Assembly: GCF_902362185.1 (NCBI RefSeq)
Contig: NC_044497.1
Coordinates: 32,380,001 to 32,444,000 of the forward strand
Reading direction: 5' to 3'
Length of the DNA: 64,000 nucleotides
Source: Chanos chanos
Lineage: Eukaryota; Chordata; Actinopteri; Gonorynchiformes; Chanidae
Positions 25,101 through 38,200 of the stretch are shown here, in pieces. The first letter of the stretch is position 1. Each line of letters opens with the position of its first letter. A program made the position numbers and the translations under genes. The notes under the pieces are model-generated. The model did no database searches. It had not been told where the DNA came from and saw only the letters and a list, made by a program, of their open reading frames with translations.

Positions 25101-26814
25101 CTCGTTGACAGACATATTGAGGGGCAGTAGCCTACTGTGACGCGAATTGAGGGGCAATATCGAATAGCTGAGTTGGATTAATTCCAACCTCCACCGAAAA
25201 CTGATTTAGCAACCGTAAAATATCTGTGCTCGAATTTACTGATAATACATAAGAATGAAAGCACGCTCAGCTGCTGTAGTTTTCAGTTTGACAGCTTCGT
25301 GGCATGTGTGCGTCGATGTGGTCTGAATACGGATGCTGTGATATACGTAAACATTATGCTTAATCCCGCAGACCAAAGCAAACCATAAATGCCGATTTCT
25401 AGAAAATGATGGACCGTTCTCAGGAATAGATGTCATGGCATTGAGGGTTTCCGTAATTATAATTTTGCTCTAATGGCTGAATTTATCCTTCATAATATAC
25501 GAAAACAGATTTCATACTTGTTTTGAAATTAAATATAAATGTTCTTTGAGCTATGGTGTAAGGGAATCAGCGCTGCTAAACCCAAGGTAAACTGAACCCA
25601 CTGAATTGCTTATGTGGCTCACTGTAATATTTTTATATTGAGAAAGGTTCAGGAAAGTGTTGAAAAATGTGGGAAGGTGATGAAAACGTGAATGATTATT
25701 GAACAAACTGTTTGATCGGCTGGGTTGATGATTCAGTGCATTCAACTCATTGAAATCTATCGTTGTTAATTGATGTTTTATTTGTCACAGTTTTCAGACC
25801 ATGATAGTACATCATTTCTGGCCCTGAAGTCAAGTTTAAAAGGTTTTTATTCTCAACATGCGGCAGATTAGCAGAGTACAGAGTATTCATTATGAGGATT
25901 CGTTCTCATTGTATGAGTGAAGACCAGGAAAGTCCAACAAAGAAAGCATATGGAGTATTTTGTTGCATTTGCAGAGACAACATATCAGATATTGCATTCC
26001 CAGTATCAAAACCAGCTGCAATCCTCAAAAGAAAGGCACTGGATGAAGATTAGGGCCAGACTGGGATGTTAGGTTTTTGACAAAAAAAAAAAAAAAAAAA
26101 GATGCTCCAGGCTATCAGAGACATGCCAGTGTGTGTAATCATTAACCTCTAACACCCCATCAATAACCAGGCAGCTAATAAGCAAGACAACGACTTTCAA
26201 AGTGACTCCCCCCCAAAAATAGTACATATAATAAAAAGCACCTTAAACTCTATGTTTAGGCTTTCTTTTTCATTGCCTTAGCTAACCAATCTTCACCAAA
26301 TCAATAAAATATAACTATAATAATATTTAAAATATTAAACCATAAGAAATTACATGACTAAAAACTATAAAGATTGAAATGTTTAATAAAATCAACGGAT
26401 TAAAATATTGTTTGGAATTTGTTGGTGTCACGCACCCCCCTCACCCCACCAAAGAACCACTGTGCATTTTCATTGTTCAAACTGATATGGTTGATAGTTT
26501 GTCTTTGAATCTTAGCTTTTCAAGATGATTAAGGAAATTATTTTGGAATAAAACCACAATACATCCTCTTCACATCCTCTTTCCTTGGATTCTCCTCATG
26601 AGAGTGGGAAGACACAGTATTCATCTATCTTTTCTTAGTCTATGCTTTTTTCCCCCACTTTCTCAGCAATTCAAACATTTGAACAATTTGGAATTTACTG
26701 TAAATGTGCATATTTATGTTTCCATTCTTCAACTCCAATTGTTCCAATTCCCCCTCTCTACTTCTTCTCAGCACAGTCCTTTCATAATCTCTTAATATTA
26801 CCCCCCCTCCCCCT
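25101..26814. other. BGN 3'UTR and BGN-B4GALT3 spacer
   Basis: Minus-strand AATAAA motifs at 25851-25846 and 25782-25777 fit the end of a BGN 3'UTR of about 1 kb. The remaining 0.7 kb down to the B4GALT3 promoter shows nothing I can name. An A run lies at about 26081-26100. Confidence 0.4.
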
Positions 26815-29800
26815 CTATTTCTTGTAGTTGCCGAGCTGAATGGCCATTCGGTCGGTGACACAGCGGAAGGTGGCAGGCTGCACTTCCCAGTATTTGACTG
26901 GGTTGGCGAAAAGGCTGATGCCATTGTAGAAGGTCCTTTTCATGCCAAATCCTCGGGGACAGAAATCATCTATTCCCACACGGCTAATGTTGTTAGAATG
27001 GAGGTAAACCACCTGATGAGGAAAGAAGAGGGGGAATAGAAGGGTAAGATAATGGTATATGTGTGTATGTTAAATTACTCTGAAGTATGAGTCTTCACAT
27101 AACATTGAAATTTTAAGGCTGTTTTACTGGCCTCCATCACCTTGAACTACAAATCAATGCATATATATTGTCCATCACATTCTCCTGTCTTTCTGAAAGC
27201 TTTTCTAAAATGCCTGATCCATTCCAGGTACAATTACACACTTCTTTTCTCCCTCGTTATTCTCGTTCACCTGCAAGTACTTCATCTCAGGAAGGCCCTT
27301 AGGAACTCTGGAGAGAAGGTTGTTTTCCAAATGAAGCTCCCTCAGCTTTGGCACGTATGAAAGACTTCCATTCTCTATCATCCGGATTTTATTGTAGCCC
27401 AGACCCAATCTGGCAACCAGGAATGAAAACAAAAATAATAGAAACAGAGAAAAACAGAGAGGAACACAGATTAAGGAACTGAGGAAGGCATTCAGTCAGG
27501 CAGAGACACAATAAAAAGGATGCACAATTAAGGAGAGAGTGGTCCATAATAGTCTCTTAAATAAAACTGTTCAGTGAAGAGTGGCTATTCAATTCCAACT
27601 GTTACTAACAAAATGCAATTTCTTTAGAGGTTTAGAGCGGTGAGAGAAGTGACATTTAAAAACATCCTTATGTTGTCATCCAAGACATAGCCAGAATCTT
27701 TAACAGTAGGTGGCACTATTGCCTTAGGAAATGCTTCAAGGGTGAGCCAGAAGGCTATGCTGGGACTGTCAAACAACTGTTCACATAATCTCACCTGTAC
27801 AGCTGCTTGTAACGGCTCAGGTCCTCCAGCTCTATGGCCTGGATCTGGTTGTGGTCCAGGTGGAGTTCATGAATGCTTTCAGGCAGATCTACACACAATC
27901 GTTCACAACAGCACACAAAAAACCCCCCAAAAAAACAATGTTCATTACATATTTCAAGCCTTCTGCGTTAAAATCAAATAAAGAGGGTTTACAGTATTGT
28001 ACAAACATTCAAGCATGCAAATTCAATTTTATTTATGAAGAAATATTATATTGGTAATAGATTCACATCTCAGATTGTTAATGTTGTTGATCTATGTTTA
28101 TTTTTTGGAACAGTTAGTGGATTCTTTTGTTACCTTTGGGCACCCCAGTAAGTTTGGCTTCTGAAATGCGGAGGTAGCTGACTTTCAGTCCTTTAAAAGC
28201 CCCAGGCTCAAAACCACTGTTCTGAAGGGGATTCCCCCCCATTTCTAAAACACATAATTTACATGTAATTAGTTGATGACAAAATCTCACCACAAAAGTA
28301 ACATAGGAGACATTTATCCAAATGTACACATGTACACAGGGTCGTGTCCAGACCCATACACACCTATGCAGTTTAAACTACCCATGCTCTCAAAGGTCCC
28401 CTCAGCCACCTTCTTAATGTGGTTATCATGGATTCGAAGCTCCACCAGGGAGGGAGGGAGGTTTTTGGGGACAGTTGTCAGAAGGTTCCGTGAGAAATAG
28501 AGTTTTTGCAGGTGCCGCAGGGGCGCAAATGTCCGCGGGTGAACCTTAGAGATCTGATTATTAACCAGCACCAGCGCCTATAGAGTAAGACGTGTAAATA
28601 AACAATAATGAAGAGGAGTCATGTTACAAAGACAGGGAGACAGAGAGAGAGGGAAACAGAGACAGACAGTGTCAGGGGAAGAGAAAACAGATGGATATAA
28701 CCGTAAGAGGGGGTATAAAAAAGGTTTCTATTTAGCTGTCACTTTTATGTAGAGCAGCTTACAATTATTAATTTCTATATCAAAAGTTACACACGTCTAA
28801 AGTGCCCTCGGTTAAGTGCCTTGATCAGGATGATTGTACTTATAACCCTAGTTTACTACATCATTTCCCTCATCACCACGCTGTAACTGGCACACACAGT
28901 ACTGAGCTACTTCTACCAGAGGCCAATTCAAATTCCGTGCCTAGATTGTAACTGTCCATAAACACAAGCCATAGGAACATATTTAAAGGGTATAAGAAAT
29001 ATCATCGTGAATAATTTGTGCCTAAAATGTGTCTCTCACACACTAAGCATGAGTTACAAGACACATTTATTTATGTGTGATGTTCATATTTCTCTCTCTG
29101 GCCATGATAAATGTTGTGTTTGGTCAGAGCTCCAAATAAATGGTAGGAATAAATGCTTCGCTTTGAAACCCTGAGGGAGTTCAAATATTCTGTTTGGCAC
29201 ATGCCCTGTTTTCAGAACAACAGGGGCATTCTACTGTTTGAGTATTTGATATGTTTTAACATCCTGTCGGATAATTTTATTATCCGTCTTCTCACTTACC
29301 TTTCCTTCCATTTACAAAAAGCAGCATTTTGTTCACTTTCTTTATTACTCTTTCCTTTGCTGTTTTTCACCCTTAATACAGCCTTAATTTGCTTCTCCAG
29401 CAATCTGTCTTTTCTAACAGCATTGGTCTCTTACATAAAGGTTTGTGAGGCCTTTGAAGTCATTCTCCCTCAGCTCGCTGATGCGGTTGTTCTGAAGGTC
29501 CAGGAGTTTGGTGTCGGTCGGGATGTTTGCAGGCACCTCTGCCAGTCCTGAGCAAAAACCCAATATCACAATTTGAAAAATGTGTACACACAGAAAAATA
29601 TGTCAATCACCAGCAAAACAAATGCAGCGTCATGCTTCCTCTGGTACACAGACTGACAAACACATGCCCCATTCACATGCATGCCCCTGAACACACACAC
29701 ACACACACACAACCACACACACACACACACACGCATGCACACGCACACACACACACCATATGCTCACCAGCTGGTTTCAATTTGCTGAGCCCCTTAAGCC

Positions 29801-32162
29801 AGGACATTTTCAGAGTCAGCAGAATAACATAAAATGAATACAAATGATACAGAATACTTTGTCCTCACACTGACAGCCCCCGGACCTTATTCAGGACCTG
29901 CGATATCATGACCACACCAAAATCGATGACCACACCATTTTAGTTATGTAACAACCACATCACAATCACCCAAATCAGTCTCTCTTCTTGTGGTTTCTGT
30001 TTATGTCAGAGACCACAGCGATGATTCATGAAAGTCTGAGATCTCAGTGTTTTAAGTAAGACGTGGACTTTACTGGTGTTGACATCCAACAATCTCTAGT
30101 GACTCACCAGTCAGACAAAACCGGTTCTGTATGTTTGGCCAAGAATAGGTCAAGTGAAAAGGGAAGGATTCAGCACAGCAAACCAAGGCAATGGGAGTGA
30201 GTATGAATTCTAAAAATTTAGTAAATAAATAGTCCATGTACAAAATAAAAGATATGGATCTTCACCTTATTCCAAATAACATTTTGTTGATGTCAGTCAA
30301 GCATGCCTTGAAATGGGCAGAATGTTTGAATTGTTTGATTTATTGATATAACAGGAATTCTGAAAGCAGAAAATAATTATTTTTTGGCTCCAATCAAAAT
30401 GTATAATTGCATTCCTATAGAACTTTATCCTCTCAGTGAAGTAACATCAGATGCTGGAGAATGACATTCAGACAGTACGTTAATCTAATTTAAAGTGTGG
30501 TTGGTACACTACACCCACCTGTCACTTAAACCAACAACCATCTAGTCCCCAATCCACTCTTCTAACCACTATGCAACACTTAACTACACCCCAAAACCAA
30601 GGACTCTGACCGCAACCCCACACCCCAAAATATGAACATGGTGCAAAATAATACACACATAACAATTCAAACTCCACATGGTGTCCCACATCTGTTCCAA
30701 ATAAGCGCCAACATATTTTCAATTACACCCATCAGAATGGAGTTAGAGTATAGTGGAAAATGAGAGAAAAGAAATGATAGTGATGAAATATCCAGAACCA
30801 CTAGTACAAAAGGTTGCCATGTATTTGCAAAAGTGTTATAAATGTACACCCAGACACAAGCACTAACCACATACTCCCTTCCATAAACACACATGGATAT
30901 ACACACATTGCAAGAGAGCAAATATGAGTCTGAATTGGATGAAGTTTTGAGACAATAATCTCTCATTTCCTGAGTTTTTGGTTGGATTTGTTAAGGTGTG
31001 TGTGTGTGTGTGTGTGTGTCTCAGTACACTGTATGGTATTAGTGTTTTGAGAGCATGTGTGTAATTATAGACTGAAAGCTGAAGGGTTTTAAAAATAATT
31101 ACTCTGACTTGCTCAAAAAATTCCCATAACAGTGAGGGTGAATACAGGGTTACATTAACACACCCCTTTTACTCAGAATAACACTCATTTGTAAATCTAC
31201 TTTTGTTAGTTTCACTCTGTGGATGGCAGTGAAACCTTTTAAACAAAACAGCCTATGATCAGCTTCATAGTTCATATTACATTTGATGTCTTCTCTTATC
31301 TTTGCAGACAGTTTAGAGGTGACAAACCATATTAATTGCCCTCAATTTTCTCTGCTATCCATAAACATTCCACTGTTCTTCAGATTGGTCTTCAAAGGCT
31401 TTTTGTCCGCATTGAGCCCCCTCACCCCCACCATTCCCTTTCTTTCTGTTCCTGTAAGACATCCTGTGCCTGTCCCAAGAACAACACCAAGCTGCTCCGT
31501 AAAGCTCCCGAGGAAATTACACAGAGGCATTTCATCAGTTGCCATCAAAGTCTCCGTTCTCCCTGAGCACTCTGGGTAAATCCCTGTGGAACGCTTCTTT
31601 TCTCTCTCTCTCAGATAACACAGGACTGTATCCCAGAAAGCACCACTCCAGATTTCACATGTTACCATTCTCAGACTTTTCTTCTTCTCTCGCTCGCCCG
31701 TTTACTCACCCACTCACACACTTGCTCGTTAACCCAAAATAAAGTCATTTGTTTATTTTCCCCACACATACCAAACTTCTAGATAAACATACACACTTCA
31801 GAGAAACACAAACTTCCCTCATCATTTCACTTGTCAACAAACAGACATGTCTCTCTCTCTCTCTCGCTCTCTCTCTCTCTGTTATTTCTTTTAACCTCTT
31901 GCTGGCACTCACCCAGGTCAGAGCACTGCACTACATGCAGCTGGCAATGGCATCCAAAGGGGCAGATGGATACCTCAGGGGGTGGCATCTCCTCCACAGC
32001 TGAGCCCTCCTCTTCATCCCTCATCATCGTTGTCATCAGACCTCCCCCATCGCCATCGATATTGAAGTCCCAGAAGCCTCTCTGCTCAAAGGGCAGAGTC
32101 AATGAGGGGCCAGTCAGGCTGGACAAACTCAGAAGTAGCAGGAGAAAGCAGTGGGACAACAT
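26815..32162 (-). CDS. bgn: Biglycan, class I small leucine-rich proteoglycan, seven coding exons
   Basis: Biglycan is a secreted matrix protein that binds collagen and growth factors. Exons on the minus strand are 32162-31913, 29547-29435, 28577-28364, 28244-28134, 27888-27795, 27409-27271 and 27012-26815. They total 1119 bases (372 residues; human 368). A signal peptide is followed by the conserved propeptide [11 protein letters not shown] and an acidic stretch. The class I cysteine cluster CPFGCHC....C is at 67, 71, 73 and 80. Leucine-rich repeats follow (e.g. [27 protein letters not shown]), then the C-terminal ear with C325 and C358 and the end QLGNYKK. Sequons at N274 (NGS) and N315 (NIS) match the human N-glycosylation sites. 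Oddly, the region between propeptide and first cysteine has no Ser-Gly pair, the usual chondroitin/dermatan attachment site. The start ATG is at 32162-32160. The exon opens at an acceptor at 32211-32210 and so has a 47-base leader. Confidence 0.95.
28735..28925. repeat. Possible decayed SINE/LINE-tail remnant in BGN intron
   Basis: The piece GGTTAAGTGCCTTGATCA at about 28809-28826, preceded by TAGAGCAGCTTACAATTA, resembles a segment common in old fish interspersed repeats. This is recognition from memory of a widespread motif; the family cannot be set without a repeat library. Confidence 0.3.
29690..29757. repeat. (CA)n microsatellite in BGN intron
   Basis: An interrupted CA run of about 60 bases lies between the coding exons at 29547 and 31913. 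The frames on both strands that cross it are artefacts. Confidence 0.9.
30490..30600 (-). repeat. Possible tRNA-derived SINE head in BGN intron
   Basis: On the minus strand a box-A-like GCATAGTGGTTAGAAGAG is followed about 30 bases on by a box-B-like GGTTTAAG. This is the arrangement of tRNA-derived fish SINE heads with wording close to GTGGTTAG. It is diverged, and I see no target duplications or tail. It is not a functional tRNA. Confidence 0.35.
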
Positions 32163-32209
32163 CACTGGGCAGCAGAGAGAACCTGGCTCTCACACATACA
32201 CACAATTGT

Positions 32210-35200
32210 CTGTAGAGAGAAAGAGAGAGAGGGGTGGGGGCGGGGGGGGAGTTATTTTATAAATGGGAACATTTCTACCACATTTCCTTTCATATATCTC
32301 TCACAATACAGTCCAATAATGACCCAGTAGTTTGTTTTAGAGTCTGCTCACTCTCCTTCTCCACCCTCAGACACTTTGCCAGTTAGGGACAGGGTGTTGG
32401 TAGTTGTGTTGGTGGTGGTGTTTTTAATGAAAGGGCGTTGTAACATTGCCATTCCCCAGCCACCTATAAATGCATCATGTCTGTCTCCCTTCCCTGTGCA
32501 GCACCAGATTTTCACAGACTCTGGCTTTTTTTTTTGGTATTTCCCTCAGAGAACTGAACCGGCACTGTCTTAGGTGGTCCCACGTTCAGCCAAACTTTTT
32601 TCTAACTGGTACATTTGCTAAGTGGGAGGGCAGCAGAGGAAAGTGTGTCAGAGCTTCTTCATGTCAAAGCATCTTTATGTTCACCAATGAATAAAAGAAA
32701 GAAAGGGGGAAAAAACATACAGGATCATGTCCTTCTGCATTACTGTACTGTGGCTTTCATAAACAACACAAAAAGTAATGTTTAGCACACTGTGCCAGTG
32801 GTTTAGATAAAGGGAAATGAGCAGAATAAAATAGGCTTAGTAACACTGGAATGTGGGACCAACAGAAAGCAGTCAGTGAGATTTAGCAGTTGGAAGAGCA
32901 AGCCATTTTCAGTCTGGCCCCATGTCAGTAACATCATTATGTGGGTTGAGCAGTCACTTCAACACAAGCACTTGAGCCCATGAAGAAATTACTAAGTACT
33001 TCAGTGGTTGCTATGCACTGCTTTAAATATCTCATGCAGACAATCTACAACTATGCACACCTGTGTGAGAGTGTGTGTGTGTGGGGCAGACATTGTGCCA
33101 TGGTGGAAAAAGTCAAACAGGGTTCTGTGAAACACATGGACCTTTCTTCAGACAGGAAGAGGGAAGGTGACTTTTTTTCTCTCTCTTTCTCTCTCTCATT
33201 CTGGCTGGGTGGAGAGGGAGTTCATGAGGTCATGCCTGAATACACTCCAGCTGACGCAAGTGAGGTCATTGGTTGGGTTGAAGACCAACTCTGTTGGTAG
33301 ACCTGGTCTCTAAGAGAACCCTTGACCCTGATAGCTATCCTTAACTGAGGCTAAACTTGTCTCTCGCTTCAACTGACTGCAACCCTTCACACTAACCTGA
33401 TATGGGTCCTTACTTAATTTTGAATTCACACCTGTTTCTGACCCTGATTTAATGTTGACCTTCAGCCTGAACTTAAGCCTAAACCTGACCTGTAACTCTA
33501 TGTCTCCCATCCACATGTTTAGCACCAGACCGAGGTCAGATAAGTATTTCAGGTATTTGAAAGACTGGGCTCTGTCTGAATTCTCTTCAGTGATCCCCTC
33601 CCATCCTTGCCTTCTTACGTGATGTTTATTTGGTACTAGCACACTCATTCCCGGTCTAGACTTTAGTAGAGAAGGGCACAAAGTAGGACACAGTGTTAAA
33701 TGCTTATTTGACCAAGCTCTCCTCAGTACACCAAGAAGAAAACAAAGACCAAGAGTAAATATGAGTTCCAAACAAATAACTGGTTGTCATTCAGTATACC
33801 ATAAAATATTCTGACATGAGCACACGTGAGGATTCGGTGTATTTCCTATGTCTCTCTCCACATTGTAACCATAATAATCTCAAAGGACAAGTGCCTCAAC
33901 CAGGGCAACCAGATGTTACTGGATCCCAGTCTTTTCCTCTCAGAGGAACTTTGCCGACATTTGTCTGGGAAAGAGCCATTTGGCTCCGAAATTCCATGCT
34001 CCTCTGGTCTAATTTTTTTAATCAAAGATTTAATGACTCTTCTTAATCAAATATGATCAAGGATATCGAGCAGCTGCAGTTTAATTATCATCGTTGATAT
34101 ATGACATACAGTTTATTACTTTTATCCTGTCCAAAGCGTGTCTTAGCATGTTGAGCATTGTAAAAAAAAAAAAAATCAATAAAATATGGCTTGAAGCAAC
34201 ATCTCCAGACATGATACTCCAACAAAATACTGTGCATCATTAATGGAGCTGTCTCTATAATTTACCAAAAATTATTAAAAAATTATGTCTTTCAGTCTAG
34301 GTCTTGGAATACAAGAAGCTATTCTGGGACAGCAGAGAACATAGACAGGGCAAAAATAGACCATCTGTCAGTTTGTTTTTGCCTCCCAACACAATTCAGA
34401 CAATTCGGCACTTAAGAGATCCTACACAGAAGACGTTAATGTAAACGCCCTCTTGTCCCTGACATGACTGTTCAAATATGCTTCATGTCTCATATCTCCC
34501 AAGGCTGATGAGGCTCTAGATGTTTGAACTGTTACCCTTGGCTACTTCTAAATCATCTTCATTTCACTTTCTCCATGCCTCTGACACTTAGATGTTTGCC
34601 CGAGCACGGGGCCGTCTAGAGAGGTCCTTCCTCCTCCCTGGACTAGCAACAGTTTGTACCAATGTTTGTGTAAAAACACATTAATATGAACCATACAGCA
34701 CTCACAAAACTATGATTATACATAGAATATTATGCACAACGGCAGTTTCTTTCATGCAAAAACATTTCCTTATTGGGTAACCATGACAATTTTGAGGATT
34801 ACTAGGTGTGGAATACCGCTGTGTATGGTAAATGCACATCTCTCAAGCATGCTCTTCTTTCAATGAGTGTCCATCATTTGTTTAAACAACAAACAGACAC
34901 ACATTTTTTTTCATGATGTTGACCAGAAAAAAAGGCAAACCCATCTCTATGCAGCCTGTTCTCTTTTGTAAAAATAGCTACTAAATTATACCATACTTAC
35001 CCCCTAAAAAAAAGCCCGCTTTGGCCTGGCCAGAGGAATGCAGGGAAAGGGCCGGGGCACAATTACCCAGAATTCTCTGCATCCTGCAAGCCATGCAAAA
35101 ATATAAATATAAAAAAACTATATGTTATTTATGAACACAAGCACTATAATATGCAATAAGTATACGTGTCGTTTTTAAGGTTACAATACTGCTGCACACA

Positions 35201-38200
35201 GCAAACTTTTAAAGGACAGCCTCTAATCAACGACTGTTCAACAATACACAGAAAGCCATTATTTCGCTTTTTATGTTTGGTTTTGGACTACTCTCCTCCT
35301 GTTTTCATCCTGTGGCCAATCAGACAGGCAAACTGAGCAGAGGTAAAGTGCACAGAGATGGATGCTTTTGGGAAGAATCTTGTTTGAACTGAGATTAATA
35401 ACAGAAACATTTGGCTTTAAAATGAGAGAAAACACAAAAACCACAGCGCAGCTGATTGTGCTAAGCAGAGAAAGAGCCAGGGGGAAAAAAAAAAAAAAAA
35501 GATGGAGGGAGATGTCTGCGCATCACAATCAGAGCCAAATATGTCAACCAGTCACCAATCTGACGAGTTCAGTAACCACTTATCAGGGGCCCTTTGCACT
35601 AAATTGTTGAAGCACTAAAAACATGCTCTTCTTTCAAACAAAGTTAACTGCAATCCCACAGAACAGCAGCTTCTCCTGGTAATTAGGCAGCCCACATTCC
35701 CCCTTCTATAGGGCACTGAGACTGCTATTTCTATCACACAATCTGTCTGCTTCCACCGTGTTTATCTTTGAGGGGCAGTGGTGTGTGCAAACGAGAGAAA
35801 GGGAGGATGTGAAGAACTAGACATGGAAGGAATGAGAAAGAGTGAGGCTGGAGAGTGAGGAGTTGGCAGTGAGGGGTGAGAGAGATTGTGGGGAAAGGGG
35901 AAAAGTGTCGCACTGACATTGTATCAAAGCTCTGTCATTTATCTAAAGCAAAGAAACTTTAGCTGAACTTGATTTACCGCTTTGTCTGTGAAGAAATGAA
36001 AGAAAAAATAGGTAATGATATAATTTCATGAGGAAAAAAAAAACCCCAACCAGATCTACTTCTTTAAAAAGAAACTCCTTTGGACACATATAATCCTTTT
36101 CTAAGAATGCTGGCTGGGTTGTAGTACAGTCACTTGTTGGAGGGAATCTAGACACTTGAACATGTTCCTCATGATTATAATGATAAAAGAAATCAGAACT
36201 ACGGAACATCAGCCAACGGGAATTTCCCCTCATGTTTGGAGGAGTGTGTTTCTGCCTGTCTTTTTTTTATGGGGAAACATTCATTTTGTTTTTAAACTTC
36301 AAAAACCAACTGATCACCATTGGCTGAGGCACTGAACATCTGACTGAGACACTGAGAGGAAAGATGAGCTGTTATCTGCAGATTTACTAACGAAATTTGA
36401 TGATCAAATCGTAACAATTCTGCACAGAAACACTCTTCTATGTGACACAAAAAAAGGAGCTAGGGCCAGTTGTATTAGGAAACTTGAATTATGAACTGAA
36501 TTGACCATATGAGTTTTAAAAGAAAATCAGTCAAAGAAGAATATTTTCAATGAAGAATATTTTTGGATGCAACTTCACTGGAAGTTGTGAATTTACTATG
36601 CTTTTACTGAGCAAGCAATGAACTGGCATGACCTCTGTGGACTTGCCCTTACAAGAGTGAATACTGCTTTTTGTATGAGGGAGGAAATTATCTCACATAC
36701 TCTGTGTCCAGCTTGCACTTTTCTGTCCAATAGTTTTGATCTTTTAGACTAGGTGTCAAGTGAGAAATAAAAAGCATTTCAGAATCAACACAGCCTGCAG
36801 GATATTCTGTTGACAAGGCTAGCATCTGGTTTTCCTCTAAACATGACTCGAGTATTCTAATGCCATTATTTTACTGTGTGACCATAGTGTTTAAAATTAT
36901 TAAGATATATAGTGCTTGATTTCTCTTAAGGCTATGCCGAGTGATTCTCTCTTCCCTGACTAACCATTGGGCGGTTCCAGGATCCATGCGCATGGCTGGG
37001 ATTAACTGTAGGCTCCGCTGTAATTTGGTGACTACTGTCTCTAAAAAAAGGCACTGTCTGGCACTGTGTCTACCACCACTTTGCTTGGATGTGGCTACAG
37101 GCATAAAAACTGAATGCAGGGCTAATCAACCTAAAGCGGAACTGAAAGCAGGCCTAGCAAAATGAATCCAGAAGCATTTTTGATGAACTTGAAATATATT
37201 TACAATATTTTGTGATATACTAAATGTGTTAGAATATGTGGGAGATCACTGATGTGCACTACCACACACATTTCGTTCCAGAGCTGAATGGCAGCACAAT
37301 GGTAGTATATAAATAAGCAAGCAAGAAGACAAGCAAGAACACTTATAAGACCAAAGTCTAAGTCCTGAAATTCTCATGTACACCAGTGAGACCAATTAAT
37401 GACAGTTAAGTCCACCCTGACCCCTTTTTCTTTTTTTCTGTTTTGTTCAAATTAATTTTGTTCAAATTAAAGTCAAAGGTCTTGGTTAAATGGCTCAGCC
37501 CACGTCTTCTCCATCCACATTTTCACCATACAAGCATTATTATGAAATGATTTCAGATTTTGGTGCTGTACCACACCTTATGATCATATGCAATGCTGAA
37601 AATGTCACAGAGCGGATTTACACAAACCACAGTCTGGGGCTCCTCATTTCAGCCCCGTGAGAAACCGCAACCTCCCAAACAGCTCACTTACTTCACATTT
37701 ATAATTCCCCCTATTCATCATTTCATTATGCTCTCTGTCATTATTTGTCCTCTATCTGTTCACAGCACAAAGTGCTGAAGCCTAGACCCATGCGAGTGAA
37801 GAAATCACTGAGATGGGTCTGTGCTGTCCTCCACAGAAAGGACATAAGACTATTCAGTATTAAGCCTAAAGAGGGCCCAACTTGCATGACTAGAGTGAAA
37901 AGCAAGGACAGCGAGGCAATCATAAAAGTATTATTCGAGGCTTGGGGAGTATGGAATAGCCGTTAGTCATGTCGATACTTAGTGATGTCGATCTCATTTC
38001 TCACTGGAATCGCTATTGTAGACCCAGTCTCTTCTTCCAAAAATTGAGAGGGTGCTTAAAATGAACATACCAGTTGTGACATTAGGACCTTCCCTTTATG
38101 CCAAGTTCTTTCACCAGAACACGGGTAGGAAAATAAATACCTTTGTATTATACTGGCAAAAGTGTAAAATTTAAGACAGTCACAGACATTAGATCATTCA

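Noticed and set aside
29153-29551. 132-codon plus-strand frame
   Set aside because: It overlaps BGN exon 3 in antisense; the sense reading is clearly biglycan.
33310-33771. 153-codon minus-strand frame with signal-peptide-like start
   Set aside because: It lies in a decayed tandem array of CCTGA-like words and has no cysteine pattern or family.
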